The notes: a model not told the origin generated them from the sequence alone. A stretch of DNA of 22,491 nucleotides from an uncultured Anaerolineales bacterium (GCA_938008865.1 CALLJA010000309.1:1-22491); one strand, 5' to 3'. Counted from the first letter of the stretch, positions 8,290 to 16,019 are shown. Made by a program: numbers and translations.

Positions 8290-9771
8290 TCACGCAGCCT
8301 TTTTCTCGGGCCAGCCCTTGCCGCCAATCAGTTGACCAAGTTGCTCCACGGTCGTCTGCGCGGCATCCAGCGGCTCGGAAACTTTACCGCTGAAAAAGAC
8401 CAGCACGCGGTCGCTATATTGCAGGATCTCCTCCAGGTCGGACGAGATGAAGATGATCGCCGCGCCCTGCTTGCAGCGTTCCTTCAGTTTGCTCCAGATG
8501 TAAATGACCGACTCGATGTCCAACCCGCGTGTGGGATGCTCGATCAACACCAGCGAAAGCGGGTCGTTCAATAGCGAAAGCAGCGCCCGCTGCTGGTTGC
8601 CGCCCGAAAGCGACTCGACCGTGCTGAGCGGCGTCCCTTTGATGTTGAAGGACTGAATGCGTTCGGCAGCCAGTTTGCCGCCATATTCGCGGTCGATAAA
8701 CACGCCCTTCGGTTCCTCAGCCAGGATGAAATGTTCGGTCAGGCTCAGGCCAGGCACCAGGCCTTCTTCGAGACGAGCCGCAGGTAGGAACTCCACACCC
8801 TGATGCTTATACGCATGGTAGGATTTGCCCGTCATGTCATGGCCCTTGAGTTTGACATGACCTGCCACCGGGCGCGTCAGCCCCGCGCATGCCCGCAGGA
8901 ACGGCCCCTGGCCGCTGCCTTCCATGCCCGAGAGGCCGATAACCTCGCCCGCATGGACATCCAGCGAGAGGTCCTTGAGTTTGAGCCGCACGTCTTCGAG
9001 GGAGACGTGCTGCATCGAAAGCAGCACCTCGCCAGGCTTGGCAGACTGGCGCGCGCCCAGCGAGACTTCCTTGTCGAACATCATGCCAACCAGTTTTTTC
9101 GGGTCGAAGGGTTTCTTCATTTCGCCGATGAGCTTGCCCTGGCGCAGTACGACAGCCTGGTGACAGAGCGCCTCCACGTCTTCGAGTTTATGCGAAACGA
9201 AGATCATGGTCTTGCCCTGCTCGGCCAGTTTGCGCAGGGTGGCAAAGAGTTTCTGCTTCTGGCTGGCGCTGATGCCGGTGGTGGGTTCGTCGAGGATCAG
9301 CACGCGCGCGCCTAGCCACAGCAGGCGCAGGATTTCAAGCTGTTGGCGTTCGCCCACGGTCAGGGCATCCACATAGGATTCAGGGTCGATGGAAAAATCG
9401 TATTCCTGGGCCAGCGCCTTGAAGTCGCGGGTGATGGCCGCGCGGTTGGGGAAGAGTCCGCCGGGGGCGCCGAGGATGAAGTTATCGATGATCCGCATCG
9501 GGGGGAAGTCGAGCGGGTCCTGGTGGAGCATGCCCACGCCCTGTTTGATGGCGTCGGCAGGCGAGTGAATGATGACGGGCTTGCCGTCCAACAGAATCTC
9601 CCCGCTGTCGGCCTGAATAAATCCAGAAAGGACCTTCATGAGCGTGCTTTTGCCCGCTCCGTTCTCGCCAAGAATACCCTGAATGGTGCCCGCGGGGATG
9701 TCGAGGGTGATGTTGTCGTTGGCATGCACCTTGCCAAAATATTTGTGGATGCTGTGAAGTTCAACCTTCAT
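8290..9771 (-). CDS. Nucleoside-type ABC importer 2, double ATP-binding protein
   Basis: 493 residues with two nucleotide-binding domains. The first has Walker A GENGAGKST (35-43), signature LTVGE (137-141) and Walker B LILDEPT (158-164). The second has GLSGMEGSGQGPF (279-291) in place of Walker A, with no lysine, then LSGGN (388-392) and LIEHPTRGLD (409-418). The second site is thus likely poor in ATP hydrolysis, as is common for this type. The protein is clearly related to the importer 1 ATPase but differs throughout, so the two cassettes are not a recent duplication. A hairpin terminator separates it from the lipoprotein gene, so it is probably expressed at a lower level. Confidence 0.92.
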   Translation of the reverse strand: MKVELHSIHKYFGKVHANDNITLDIPAGTIQGILGENGAGKSTLMKVLSGFIQADSGEILLDGKPVIIHSPADAIKQGVGMLHQDPLDFPPMRIIDNFILGAPGGLFPNRAAITRDFKALAQEYDFSIDPESYVDALTVGERQQLEILRLLWLGARVLILDEPTTGISASQKQKLFATLRKLAEQGKTMIFVSHKLEDVEALCHQAVVLRQGKLIGEMKKPFDPKKLVGMMFDKEVSLGARQSAKPGEVLLSMQHVSLEDVRLKLKDLSLDVHAGEVIGLSGMEGSGQGPFLRACAGLTRPVAGHVKLKGHDMTGKSYHAYKHQGVEFLPAARLEEGLVPGLSLTEHFILAEEPKGVFIDREYGGKLAAERIQSFNIKGTPLSTVESLSGGNQQRALLSLLNDPLSLVLIEHPTRGLDIESVIYIWSKLKERCKQGAAIIFISSDLEEILQYSDRVLVFFSGKVSEPLDAAQTTVEQLGQLIGGKGWPEKKAA

Positions 9772-9795
9772 GGGGCTACACCTCAGCCCTCACCC

Positions 9796-9828
9796 CTGCC
9801 CCTCTCGCAGGCAAAGAGAGGGGAGCAG
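9796..9828. repeat. REP-like intergenic palindrome
   Basis: CTGCCCCTCTC (9796-9806) faces GAGAGGGGAGCAG (9816-9828). Eight base pairs, a 2-nt bulge and three more pairs form a stem. The surrounding text (CCTCACCCCTGCCCCTCTC) resembles a widespread class of dispersed intergenic palindromes. It lies in the 110-nt gap between the lipoprotein and ATPase genes of importer 2. Confidence 0.5.
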
Positions 9829-9840
9829 CAAGGGAACAAA

Positions 9841-9868
9841 ACGGGGGAAGGCTTGTGCCTTCCCCCGT
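9841..9868 (-). terminator. Hairpin terminator or attenuator behind the importer 2 lipoprotein
   Basis: A perfect 12-bp stem (9841-9852 with 9857-9868, ACGGGGGAAGGC/GCCTTCCCCCGT) has a 4-nt loop. On the minus strand the stem is followed by TTTGTTCC (the last stem base adds one more T). It starts 13 nt behind the lipoprotein stop. Partial termination here would give more binding protein than ATPase and permeases. Confidence 0.75.
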
Positions 9869-9881
9869 CGAAATAGATGGG

Positions 9882-11156
9882 TTACGGTTGGACGCTCTGG
9901 CCTTCCATGCCTTCGAGCAACTGCGGCAGGTACCAGACCTGCTGGTCGGTGGCGACCACGCCGTCGGCGAGGTAGACGGTGCCGTCTTGCAGGTTGATCG
10001 GGCCAGTCCACAGGTTCAGGCCACCCGCCAGGGCGGCGATGAACTGGTCGAGGCTGGTGGAGGCTTCAGCGCTCAGGGCGTTGCCCTTCACGAAGCCGAC
10101 GGCTGAGGTGTCGGGGTTGTTGATGTCAGCCCAGTCGGGGCCGTTCCACTGGAAGTTGGAGGCAAACTTGCCATCGATGGCCGTCTGGATGGTGGCCAGG
10201 TAGGCGGGGCCCCAGTTGAAGTACGGGACGCCCAGGCAGACTTCCTTGCCCTCTTCGCAGGAGCCGATGAAGTCGTACGGCACCGCAAAGACCTGCTTGC
10301 CTTCGGCCGAGAACTTCTTGGCTTCGGTCAGGCCCTCGGTGGTATCGATGCCCGAGATGATGACATCGTAGCCGCTGTTGATAAACTCATCCGCCACCTG
10401 GGTGGGGTCGGAGGTAACGCCGGGGATGTTGAACCAGAAGCCGATCCAGGTAACCTTGAATTTCAGTTCGGCGGCATCCTTGCCGAGGTACTCGGTCCAG
10501 CAATAGCGGGCGCCGAGGTAGGCCGAGGAGGCCAGGCGGCGGGTTTCGTCGTTGATCAACGGTCCAAGATAGCCGATCTGACCGGTCTTGGTGGAGAGCG
10601 CGGCGGCGCAGCCAGCCATCATCTTGCCATATTCCATGCGGCCCATGATGTTGACCAGATTGGGGATGTTCTCCTTGACCTTGCCTTCCGCCCAGACCTG
10701 ATCGCCGGAGGCCATAATCACGCTGATCTCAGGGTGGGCCTTGGCAAATTCGGTGGAGCTGTCCTTCATGTCGTCCGAGTTGAAGATGACCAGCTTGGCG
10801 CCCTGGGCCACCAGTTCCTCGCCGAGCTGGGCGGGGGTGGTGCCGGGGCGGTCGGCGGGGTTGACCTTGTCGATATAGATCATCTTGGCGCCGGACATTT
10901 TTTCGACATACAGGCCGCCTTCGTAGTGGGCCTGGCTGTAACCGCGGTCATTGTACGGGCCGACCAGTAACATGCCAAAGACGAACTGCTCAGCGGGCTG
11001 TTCGGTGGCGACGACGGCTGGCTCAGTGGCAACGACCGGGGCTTCGGTCTGCTCGGGGGCCTGGGTGGGGACCGCGGGGGTGGTGCCGCAGGCCGCCAGG
11101 ATCATGGTGAAAATCACGAGCAGGCCCATGACTTTCAAAAGGTTGTGGCGATTCAT
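9882..11156 (-). CDS. BMP-family substrate-binding lipoprotein of importer 2
   Basis: 424 residues, longer than importer 1's 331. The signal peptide ends at lipobox LAAC. A Pro/Thr/Glu/Ala/Val-rich linker follows to about residue 55 (PTQAPEQTEAPVVATEPAVV). The BMP domain starts at FVFGMLLVGPYNDRGYSQAHYEGG, where NDRGYSQ matches the family ligand loop. Five Cys lie outside the lipobox, two of them in GSCEEGKEVC, so disulfides are possible in the exported protein. It heads importer 2 and is preceded by an extended -10 promoter and a palindromic operator. The start at 11156 has GGAGGAG upstream. A nucleoside or base is the likely ligand, from family and context only. Confidence 0.92.
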   Translation of the reverse strand: MNRHNLLKVMGLLVIFTMILAACGTTPAVPTQAPEQTEAPVVATEPAVVATEQPAEQFVFGMLLVGPYNDRGYSQAHYEGGLYVEKMSGAKMIYIDKVNPADRPGTTPAQLGEELVAQGAKLVIFNSDDMKDSSTEFAKAHPEISVIMASGDQVWAEGKVKENIPNLVNIMGRMEYGKMMAGCAAALSTKTGQIGYLGPLINDETRRLASSAYLGARYCWTEYLGKDAAELKFKVTWIGFWFNIPGVTSDPTQVADEFINSGYDVIISGIDTTEGLTEAKKFSAEGKQVFAVPYDFIGSCEEGKEVCLGVPYFNWGPAYLATIQTAIDGKFASNFQWNGPDWADINNPDTSAVGFVKGNALSAEASTSLDQFIAALAGGLNLWTGPINLQDGTVYLADGVVATDQQVWYLPQLLEGMEGQSVQP

Positions 11157-11256
11157 CAGTTACTCCTCCAGAAACAGTTTGGATTCGATTCGAACTGGAC
11201 CAGGGAACAAGGTGCGGTTTCTACTTCGGTAAGCGTATGACTCCTTTCTCTCTTAA

Positions 11257-11270
11257 CTTGTCTAAACAAG
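11257..11270 (-). promoter_or_regulatory. Palindromic operator at the importer 2 promoter
   Basis: CTTGTCTAAACAAG is a palindrome with perfect 5-bp arms. Its core GTCTAAAC fits GTnTAnAC, the consensus known for HutC/UTRA-type GntR regulators. It starts 5 nt downstream of the -10 box, so it should cover the transcription start, a typical repressor position. Both GntR proteins in the window are UTRA type. Confidence 0.65.
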
Positions 11271-11275
11271 CTAAG

Positions 11276-11284
11276 ATTGTATCA
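11276..11284 (-). promoter_or_regulatory. Extended -10 promoter of importer 2
   Basis: The minus strand reads TGATACAAT: an extended -10 TG and TACAAT (5 of 6 matches). The -35 region at 17 nt (TGGAAT) is poor, as is usual for extended -10 promoters. The leader to the start codon at 11156 would be about 110 nt. Confidence 0.55.
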
Positions 11285-11321
11285 CAGGGAAAAAATCAAT
11301 TCCATTGTAGATGCTGTTGTT

Positions 11322-11332
11322 TTGTCTGACAA
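11322..11332 (-). promoter_or_regulatory. Second operator-like site, upstream of the importer 2 promoter
   Basis: TTGTCTGACAA is identical to the core of the 15-bp palindrome at 22386-22400. It matches the general GntR pattern TnGTnnnACnA. Its centre is about 63 bp upstream of the site at 11257-11270, near six helical turns, so binding to both by looping is possible. It lies just behind the stop of the membrane protein gene. Confidence 0.55.
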
Positions 11333-11341
11333 GTTGCGTTT

Positions 11342-13366
11342 TCATGGCAGACAACTGAATTTCGTCTTGATTTCCTGCAAAGCGGAGGTCTTCCCGTCGC
11401 TGGCAGGGGTTTCAAGCTCGATTCGCCGCCACAGACGGCACAGCATCGGGTCCACATAGGCTGGGGAAACCTTGTGCGATTGAACAGAATAATTCACAGC
11501 GCTGGCCCAGTCGCCCATGTGAGCGAAGCCTTCGATGAACACGAAACGCTCAGAGGGGTCGTTAGGGTAGTCGTCGAGGGCGAAGGCCTGCTGCCCAAGC
11601 TCGGTCACCCGCTCCCAGTCCCCGGCCTGGCGCGCCAGATCGGCCCGCTCGAAGTAATAGCACCAGCCGTGAGTCGGTTCAGGGCCGTAGGCCGCAGGCG
11701 GGACCGCCGCGCCGTCGGGCAGGATCCACTCGGACGAGGACAGCGCCGCGCCTTCGCGCATCAAATACTGGTCGGGGATAAAGTGATTGTCGCCGTCGAT
11801 TTCGGGGTCGAGCACGCGCAGACAGGCGGGCGGCAGGAAGTAAAACGAGACTACCTGCGAAGTACTGCCCTCAAATCTGCCTGCCAGGTAATCATATTTC
11901 AAATCTAGGCCAGGCGTGAGCGCGGGAAGCGCACCGTCGAGGCGGTTGGTGGGGTGGAATAGCAGGTAGGGGACTCGTCCTGTGGCTGTCAGGTCGGGCG
12001 CGTAGACCCAGTTCAACGCGGCGCTGAGCGAATTATCGGCGTAGAAATCCAGCGCGCCTTCGTTCAGGAGCACCATCGTGTTTGGTTGAAGACTAGGCGC
12101 GCGCCAGGTCATCTGCCAGAAGAGATTCTTCTGAGTTTGCCAGTCGCGGCTGAAATCCAGCCCCCACAACAGTTGACGCCCCGCCGCCAGGGCTACCAGC
12201 ACGGCCAGCACGGCATAACGCACGCGCGGCAGGCGGATGTATTCAAGCAGGCCCGCCAGGATCAGGCTGACGCCCAGCATCGCGGGCAGCGTGGCGCGGT
12301 TGGCGGGGAAAGCCAGCGCCACAGGCAGCCCCGTCAGCCAGAAGGGGGCGCAAGCCAGCGGGAGCATGACCAGTCCCAGCACGATGAACCAACCCGCCCG
12401 CCCATGCTGCTTTACAAGAACCTCAGCCTGCTTCCGCCAAAGCAGCGCCGTCACCGCCCCGAGGACAAGCACAAGCACCGCCGCATACAGGGCCACGGCG
12501 CGCGGCCCATGCACAGCAGGATTCGGCAGTTGGAAGGCCTGCCCCCAGGCCCCGAAACTGACCACCCACAGACTGGACAGGCTGTCGCGCACCAGGCCGC
12601 CCAGCGCGGCAGACGGGTTCTCGCGCAGACGCTCGCCCAGCCCAATGCCGTAAACCTGGTTGTTAAAGATAAAGAAACGCGAAAAGACCGCGGCAACAAA
12701 AACGACCAGATAGGGCGCCCACAGCCGCAGAATCCGCTGGATGCGTTTCTGCGAGTCGAGGAAATCGTTGCGGATGGCGATCCAGATCAGGGCGGCGCGG
12801 GCCAGTTCGAGCAGGAAGAAATATTCCATCATCCACAGGTTGAGGGCCGAAGCGAGCATACCCGCCGCGGTCCACTTCCAGGAGGGCTGGTGGACGGTTT
12901 CAAGCGTGCAATAAAATGAGAACAGAAACAGGGAAAGAACAATGAAAAAATGACTGTAGAGATAAGCCGTCCACTGGGCGTTGAAGCCCGGGTAGACCAG
13001 GAAGAGCAGGCTGACCGCCAGGGCGAAGTTCCTGCGCTCGGGCCATAATTTACGGACCATCATCCATACCATCACCGCGCCGACCCAGCGCCAGAAGAGC
13101 GCAAAGACCTGCCAATAGAGCGGCACCTGCGGGAAGATACGTGTGGTGACCTGATATAACATGCCCCACACGGGGCGATTGGTGGAGAAATACTGCGCCA
13201 TTGCCTCAGGCCCCAACTGATAGCGGATCCACGACATGGGCAGGTCGTCCCAATAAAAACCCGTCTGCGCGGCGACCAGACCATAGGCCAGCACCGCCAC
13301 CACCCCCAGCAGGATAGCGGGGGCATAACGGTGTTGCAGCAGGCTGGCCAGGCGCGAACGAAACAT
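11342..13366 (-). CDS. Multi-pass membrane protein, GT-C glycosyltransferase-like, unknown function
   Basis: 674 residues from ATG 13366, with AGGAG 10 nt upstream. The open frame extends to 13642, but that part lies inside the carbamate kinase gene in another frame and looks like noncoding shadow. After one N-terminal membrane helix, a WDD motif (39-41) lies at the start of an outer loop, as in GT-C glycosyltransferases, where an acidic pair there is catalytic. About 10-12 further helices run to residue 420. The last 250 residues are soluble, with a helical part near 570-640 (RADLARQAGDWERVTELGQQ) that looks like TPR helices. I do not recognise a specific family, and nothing ties it to purine breakdown except its position, 77 nt behind carbamate kinase. 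Confidence 0.75.
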   Translation of the reverse strand: MFRSRLASLLQHRYAPAILLGVVAVLAYGLVAAQTGFYWDDLPMSWIRYQLGPEAMAQYFSTNRPVWGMLYQVTTRIFPQVPLYWQVFALFWRWVGAVMVWMMVRKLWPERRNFALAVSLLFLVYPGFNAQWTAYLYSHFFIVLSLFLFSFYCTLETVHQPSWKWTAAGMLASALNLWMMEYFFLLELARAALIWIAIRNDFLDSQKRIQRILRLWAPYLVVFVAAVFSRFFIFNNQVYGIGLGERLRENPSAALGGLVRDSLSSLWVVSFGAWGQAFQLPNPAVHGPRAVALYAAVLVLVLGAVTALLWRKQAEVLVKQHGRAGWFIVLGLVMLPLACAPFWLTGLPVALAFPANRATLPAMLGVSLILAGLLEYIRLPRVRYAVLAVLVALAAGRQLLWGLDFSRDWQTQKNLFWQMTWRAPSLQPNTMVLLNEGALDFYADNSLSAALNWVYAPDLTATGRVPYLLFHPTNRLDGALPALTPGLDLKYDYLAGRFEGSTSQVVSFYFLPPACLRVLDPEIDGDNHFIPDQYLMREGAALSSSEWILPDGAAVPPAAYGPEPTHGWCYYFERADLARQAGDWERVTELGQQAFALDDYPNDPSERFVFIEGFAHMGDWASAVNYSVQSHKVSPAYVDPMLCRLWRRIELETPASDGKTSALQEIKTKFSCLP

Positions 13367-13392
13367 GACGATACAACTCCTTATTGGCACGG

Positions 13393-13428
13393 CTGGGTGG
13401 CCGTCTGCATGAGCGGGCGGCCACCCAG
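13393..13428 (-). repeat. 11-bp hairpin behind carbamate kinase
   Basis: CTGGGTGGCCG (13393-13403) pairs with CGGCCACCCAG (13418-13428) around a 14-nt loop. No T-run follows on the minus strand. It fills most of the 77-nt gap before the membrane protein gene and may be a transcript 3' end or stability element. Confidence 0.55.
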
Positions 13429-13443
13429 TATGAAATAAGCCGG

Positions 13444-14394
13444 TTACGGGACGATCAACGTGCCCGTCTCGCCTTTCAGGGCGCGCCCGATATTCTCGGG
13501 GTTGGTGATGAGCGCCTGCTTGCCGCCGTTCTCCAGGAACCAGACGATGGCCTGGATCTTGGGGGCCATCGAGCCCTTGGCAAAGTGCGTGCCTTCGGCC
13601 AGGTATTGCTTGGCCTCGGCCAGGGTCATCTTGTCGAGCCACTTCTGTTCGGGTTTGCCAAAGTTGATGGCCACCTTCTCGACGGCGGTGGCGATCAGGA
13701 ACAGGTCCGCGCCGAGTTCCTGGGCCAGAAGCGAGGAGGCGAAATCCTTGTCAATAACCGCTGCCGTACCTTCGTACTCGCCGTTGCCTTTATCAATGAC
13801 GGGGATGCCGCCGCCGCCCACGGTGATGACGGTCACGCCCGCCTTGAGCAGGAGTTTGACCGACTCGAGTTCGAGGATGCGCTTGGGCAGCGGGGACGGA
13901 ACCACGCGCCGCCAGCCACGGCCCGCATCTTCGACCACCGACCAACCCATGTCCTTCTCACGTCGTTTGGCCTCGGCTTCGTCCATGAAAGAGCCAATGG
14001 GCTTGCTGGGCTTCTGGAAGGCGGCGTCCTTCTGGTCCACCAGCGTTTGGGTGATGACGGTGGCCGCGCCTTTTTGGATGCCGCGCTTATGATACTCGTT
14101 CTGGAGCGCCTGCTGGAATTCGTAGCCGATGGCGCCCTGCGAATCCGCGCCGCACACATCCAACGGGACCTCGTGCATACCCTCAACCTTGGCGGCGATC
14201 TCGGAGCGGCGCAGGATGAACCCGACTTGCGGCCCGTTGCCGTGACCGATGGCCAGGTCCCAGCCCGCCTCGATCATGTCGGCGATGTGGTGGGCGGTTT
14301 CGCGCAGGGCTTCCTGCTGGTCTTCCACGGTGACGTTCTTATCGTCCTTGATGAGCGAGTTACCGCCCACCGCAATGACAGCCAATTTTCCCAT
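13444..14394 (-). CDS. Carbamate kinase (YqeA/ArcC type)
   Basis: 316 residues, the usual family length. It converts carbamoyl phosphate plus ADP to ATP, ammonia and CO2 in the cytoplasm. Visible family motifs are AVGGNSL (8-14), GHGNGPQVG (50-58), KPIGSF, EDAGRGWRRVVPSP, TVGGGGIPV, AVIDKDFAS and AVEKVAINFGKP, and it ends with EGETGTLI-like residues. The start at 14394 lies 8 nt behind the YgeW-type stop, with GGAG 5 nt upstream, so the two are coupled. In E. coli yqeA also lies near ygeW. Placed after two carbamoyltransferases, it should harvest the carbamoyl phosphate as ATP. No arginine deiminase gene is present, which argues against an arc operon. Confidence 0.95.
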   Translation of the reverse strand: MGKLAVIAVGGNSLIKDDKNVTVEDQQEALRETAHHIADMIEAGWDLAIGHGNGPQVGFILRRSEIAAKVEGMHEVPLDVCGADSQGAIGYEFQQALQNEYHKRGIQKGAATVITQTLVDQKDAAFQKPSKPIGSFMDEAEAKRREKDMGWSVVEDAGRGWRRVVPSPLPKRILELESVKLLLKAGVTVITVGGGGIPVIDKGNGEYEGTAAVIDKDFASSLLAQELGADLFLIATAVEKVAINFGKPEQKWLDKMTLAEAKQYLAEGTHFAKGSMAPKIQAIVWFLENGGKQALITNPENIGRALKGETGTLIVP

Positions 14395-14402
14395 GGGTTC
14401 TC

Positions 14403-15392
14403 CTAGCTCATGGTAAGGGCCATGACGGCCTTCTGGGCGTGCAGGCGATTCTCGGCCTCGTCGAACACGACCGAGTTCGGGCCATCGAGCACGGCGCTGG
14501 TGACCTCGATGTCGCGGTCGGCGGGCAGCGGGTGCATGTAGATGGCGTCCTTCTTGGCGACCTTAAGCTTGGCGTCGTCCATGATCCAGTTCTTGAAGGA
14601 ATCCTGGAGTTTCTTGCCCTCGACCTTGTCGTTGGTGGTCAGCAGCGGACCCCAGGACTTGGCGTAAATGACGTCGGCATCCTTGCAGGCTTCGGTCATG
14701 CCGTCCTTGTCCTCAATGATCTCAAAGGAGGTGCCGGCGATCTGGGCCTGTTCCTTGGCCTGAGCGACGATCTCGGGCATGAGCTGGAATCCGGGCGGGT
14801 AGGCCAGGGTCACATCCATGCCAAAGCGCGGCATCTGGAGGATGAGCGACTGCGGGACGGAGATCGGCTTGAGGTAGGAAGCGGCATAGGCCCAGGAGAC
14901 GACGATCTTCTTCTTGCGCAGATCGCGACCCTTCTTCTCCATGATGGTCATCAGGTCGGCCAGGCACTGGAAGGGGTGATAGACGTCGCACTGCATGTTC
15001 AGCACGGGCGCGCGCGAATTCTTGGCCACATCGTTGAGGTATTTGTTACCGTCGCCGAAGTCGCAGTGGCGGATGGCGATACCGTCGAAGTAGCGGCCAA
15101 AGATCTCGCCGATCTCCACGGGCGTGTCGCCGTGCGAGATCTGGGTGGTATTGCTGTCGATGAACGCGCCGTGGCCGCCGAGTTGGGCGATACCCGCCTC
15201 GAACGATCCGCGCGTGCGGGTGGACGAGAAGAAGAACAGCATGGCCAGCACCTTGTCGCGCAGGTAGGCATGCGGCTCGCCCAGGGCGCGCTTGCGCTTC
15301 AGGTCCCAAGCCACGTCCAGGACGGTTTCGACTTCTTCTTTGGTGAAGTCAAGGTCGCCGATGAAGTCGCGACCGCGGAAATTGGTTTGCAT
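14403..15392 (-). CDS. ygeW: YgeW-type knotted carbamoyltransferase
   Basis: 329 residues. The carbamoyl-phosphate motif is SSTRTR (56-61), and HPFQCLAD (139-146) and HPLPADR (287-293) are present. Segments close to my memory of E. coli YgeW are NMQCDVYHP, SWAYAASYLKPISVPQ (the knot region), FGMDVTLAYPPGFQLMPE and DADVIYAKSWGP. E. coli YgeW is about 396 residues, so this is a shorter version. The physiological substrate of YgeW is not established; in purine-degrading gut bacteria its locus is linked to anaerobic urate and purine breakdown. Here it most likely runs towards carbamoyl phosphate for the adjoining kinase. AGGAG lies 7 nt upstream of the start, and the gene follows the phosphatase by 20 nt. 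Confidence 0.85.
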   Translation of the reverse strand: MQTNFRGRDFIGDLDFTKEEVETVLDVAWDLKRKRALGEPHAYLRDKVLAMLFFFSSTRTRGSFEAGIAQLGGHGAFIDSNTTQISHGDTPVEIGEIFGRYFDGIAIRHCDFGDGNKYLNDVAKNSRAPVLNMQCDVYHPFQCLADLMTIMEKKGRDLRKKKIVVSWAYAASYLKPISVPQSLILQMPRFGMDVTLAYPPGFQLMPEIVAQAKEQAQIAGTSFEIIEDKDGMTEACKDADVIYAKSWGPLLTTNDKVEGKKLQDSFKNWIMDDAKLKVAKKDAIYMHPLPADRDIEVTSAVLDGPNSVVFDEAENRLHAQKAVMALTMS

Positions 15393-15412
15393 AGAAACTC
15401 TCCTTAAGTGTT

Positions 15413-15943
15413 TTAATTTTTATCTTGAACTCGCAGAAGCTCGGCTTCCACGAAATTACCATGATGCCAGGTCAAACGGACACCTTCGCAAAAACCGACC
15501 GGGCCGTCCCACGTGGAATAGTCCAAGTCGGGCAGGCAGCCGATTACACCCAGTTCCAGAACTCCGCCGTGGTTGACGGCCAGAGCCGCACCGTCCTCGG
15601 GGAGTGACTCCATCAGGTCCGTGTAATACTTCGCCAACTTGCGGGCGAACTTCCGCGCCGCGCCGCGTTTCTTCACAGCGGCGACGTATCCCGCAAAGGA
15701 TTGCGGCCAGGGGACTTCGGCTTCCACGTCGTCGCCGTAGGTGTTCATCACCTTCTTCTGATCGTTCACGGCGAAACCCATCGCGATGGCGGTCTCGTAG
15801 GCGCGCGGCAATTTGCTGGTCACCACATTCTGGAAGGGACCCATCTCCGCGCCGACCCTGCGGGCCAGGTCCACGCCCGCCTGGGACAGGTGCGCCCCGG
15901 GCTTGTCTCGCATGGAATGGCGGCGGATCTCGAGGGTTTTCAT
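15413..15943 (-). CDS. Small histidine phosphatase (phosphoglycerate mutase-like superfamily)
   Basis: 176 residues. The N-terminal RRHS (7-10) holds the phospho-accepting histidine of the RHG motif, with Ser for Gly. TSKLPRAYETA corresponds to the conserved S-x-L-x-R-A-x-E-T-A, and VNHGG supplies the second catalytic histidine. Members remove phosphate from small molecules or proteins; the substrate cannot be read. It lies between the two carbamoyltransferase genes, 115 nt behind the first and 20 nt before the second, so a link to the pathway is plausible. The gap before it holds an inverted repeat and a hairpin, so it could also have come in as a separate cassette. Confidence 0.85.
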   Translation of the reverse strand: MKTLEIRRHSMRDKPGAHLSQAGVDLARRVGAEMGPFQNVVTSKLPRAYETAIAMGFAVNDQKKVMNTYGDDVEAEVPWPQSFAGYVAAVKKRGAARKFARKLAKYYTDLMESLPEDGAALAVNHGGVLELGVIGCLPDLDYSTWDGPVGFCEGVRLTWHHGNFVEAELLRVQDKN

Positions 15944-15955
15944 CAGGCTCCTGAG

Positions 15956-16008
15956 TTGGAGTGCGGGCCTCAGCCCGCCAACGGGGCAGACTCAAGTCTG
16001 CACTCCAA
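15956..16008. repeat. Intergenic inverted repeat with two internal hairpins
   Basis: Outer arms TTGGAGTGC (15956-15964) and GCACTCCAA (16000-16008) enclose two small hairpins: GCGGGC/GCCCGC (15963-15968 with 15973-15978) and GCAGACT/AGTCTGC (15986-15992 with 15995-16001). The composite design, with outer arms and two inner stems, is typical of dispersed miniature repeats. There is only one copy in the window. Confidence 0.55.
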
Positions 16009-16019
16009 GTTTCTTCAAC

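Noticed and set aside
8283..8327. Longer start for importer 2 permease A
   Set aside because: It would overlap the ATPase gene and adds a basic stretch; ATG 8282 has a good ribosome site and fits the gene spacing.
13367..13642. N-terminal extension of the membrane protein to an ATG at 13642
   Set aside because: The added 92 residues lie within carbamate kinase in another frame, are Arg/Pro/Gly-rich and lack a ribosome site; ATG 13366 is followed by a plausible membrane helix.
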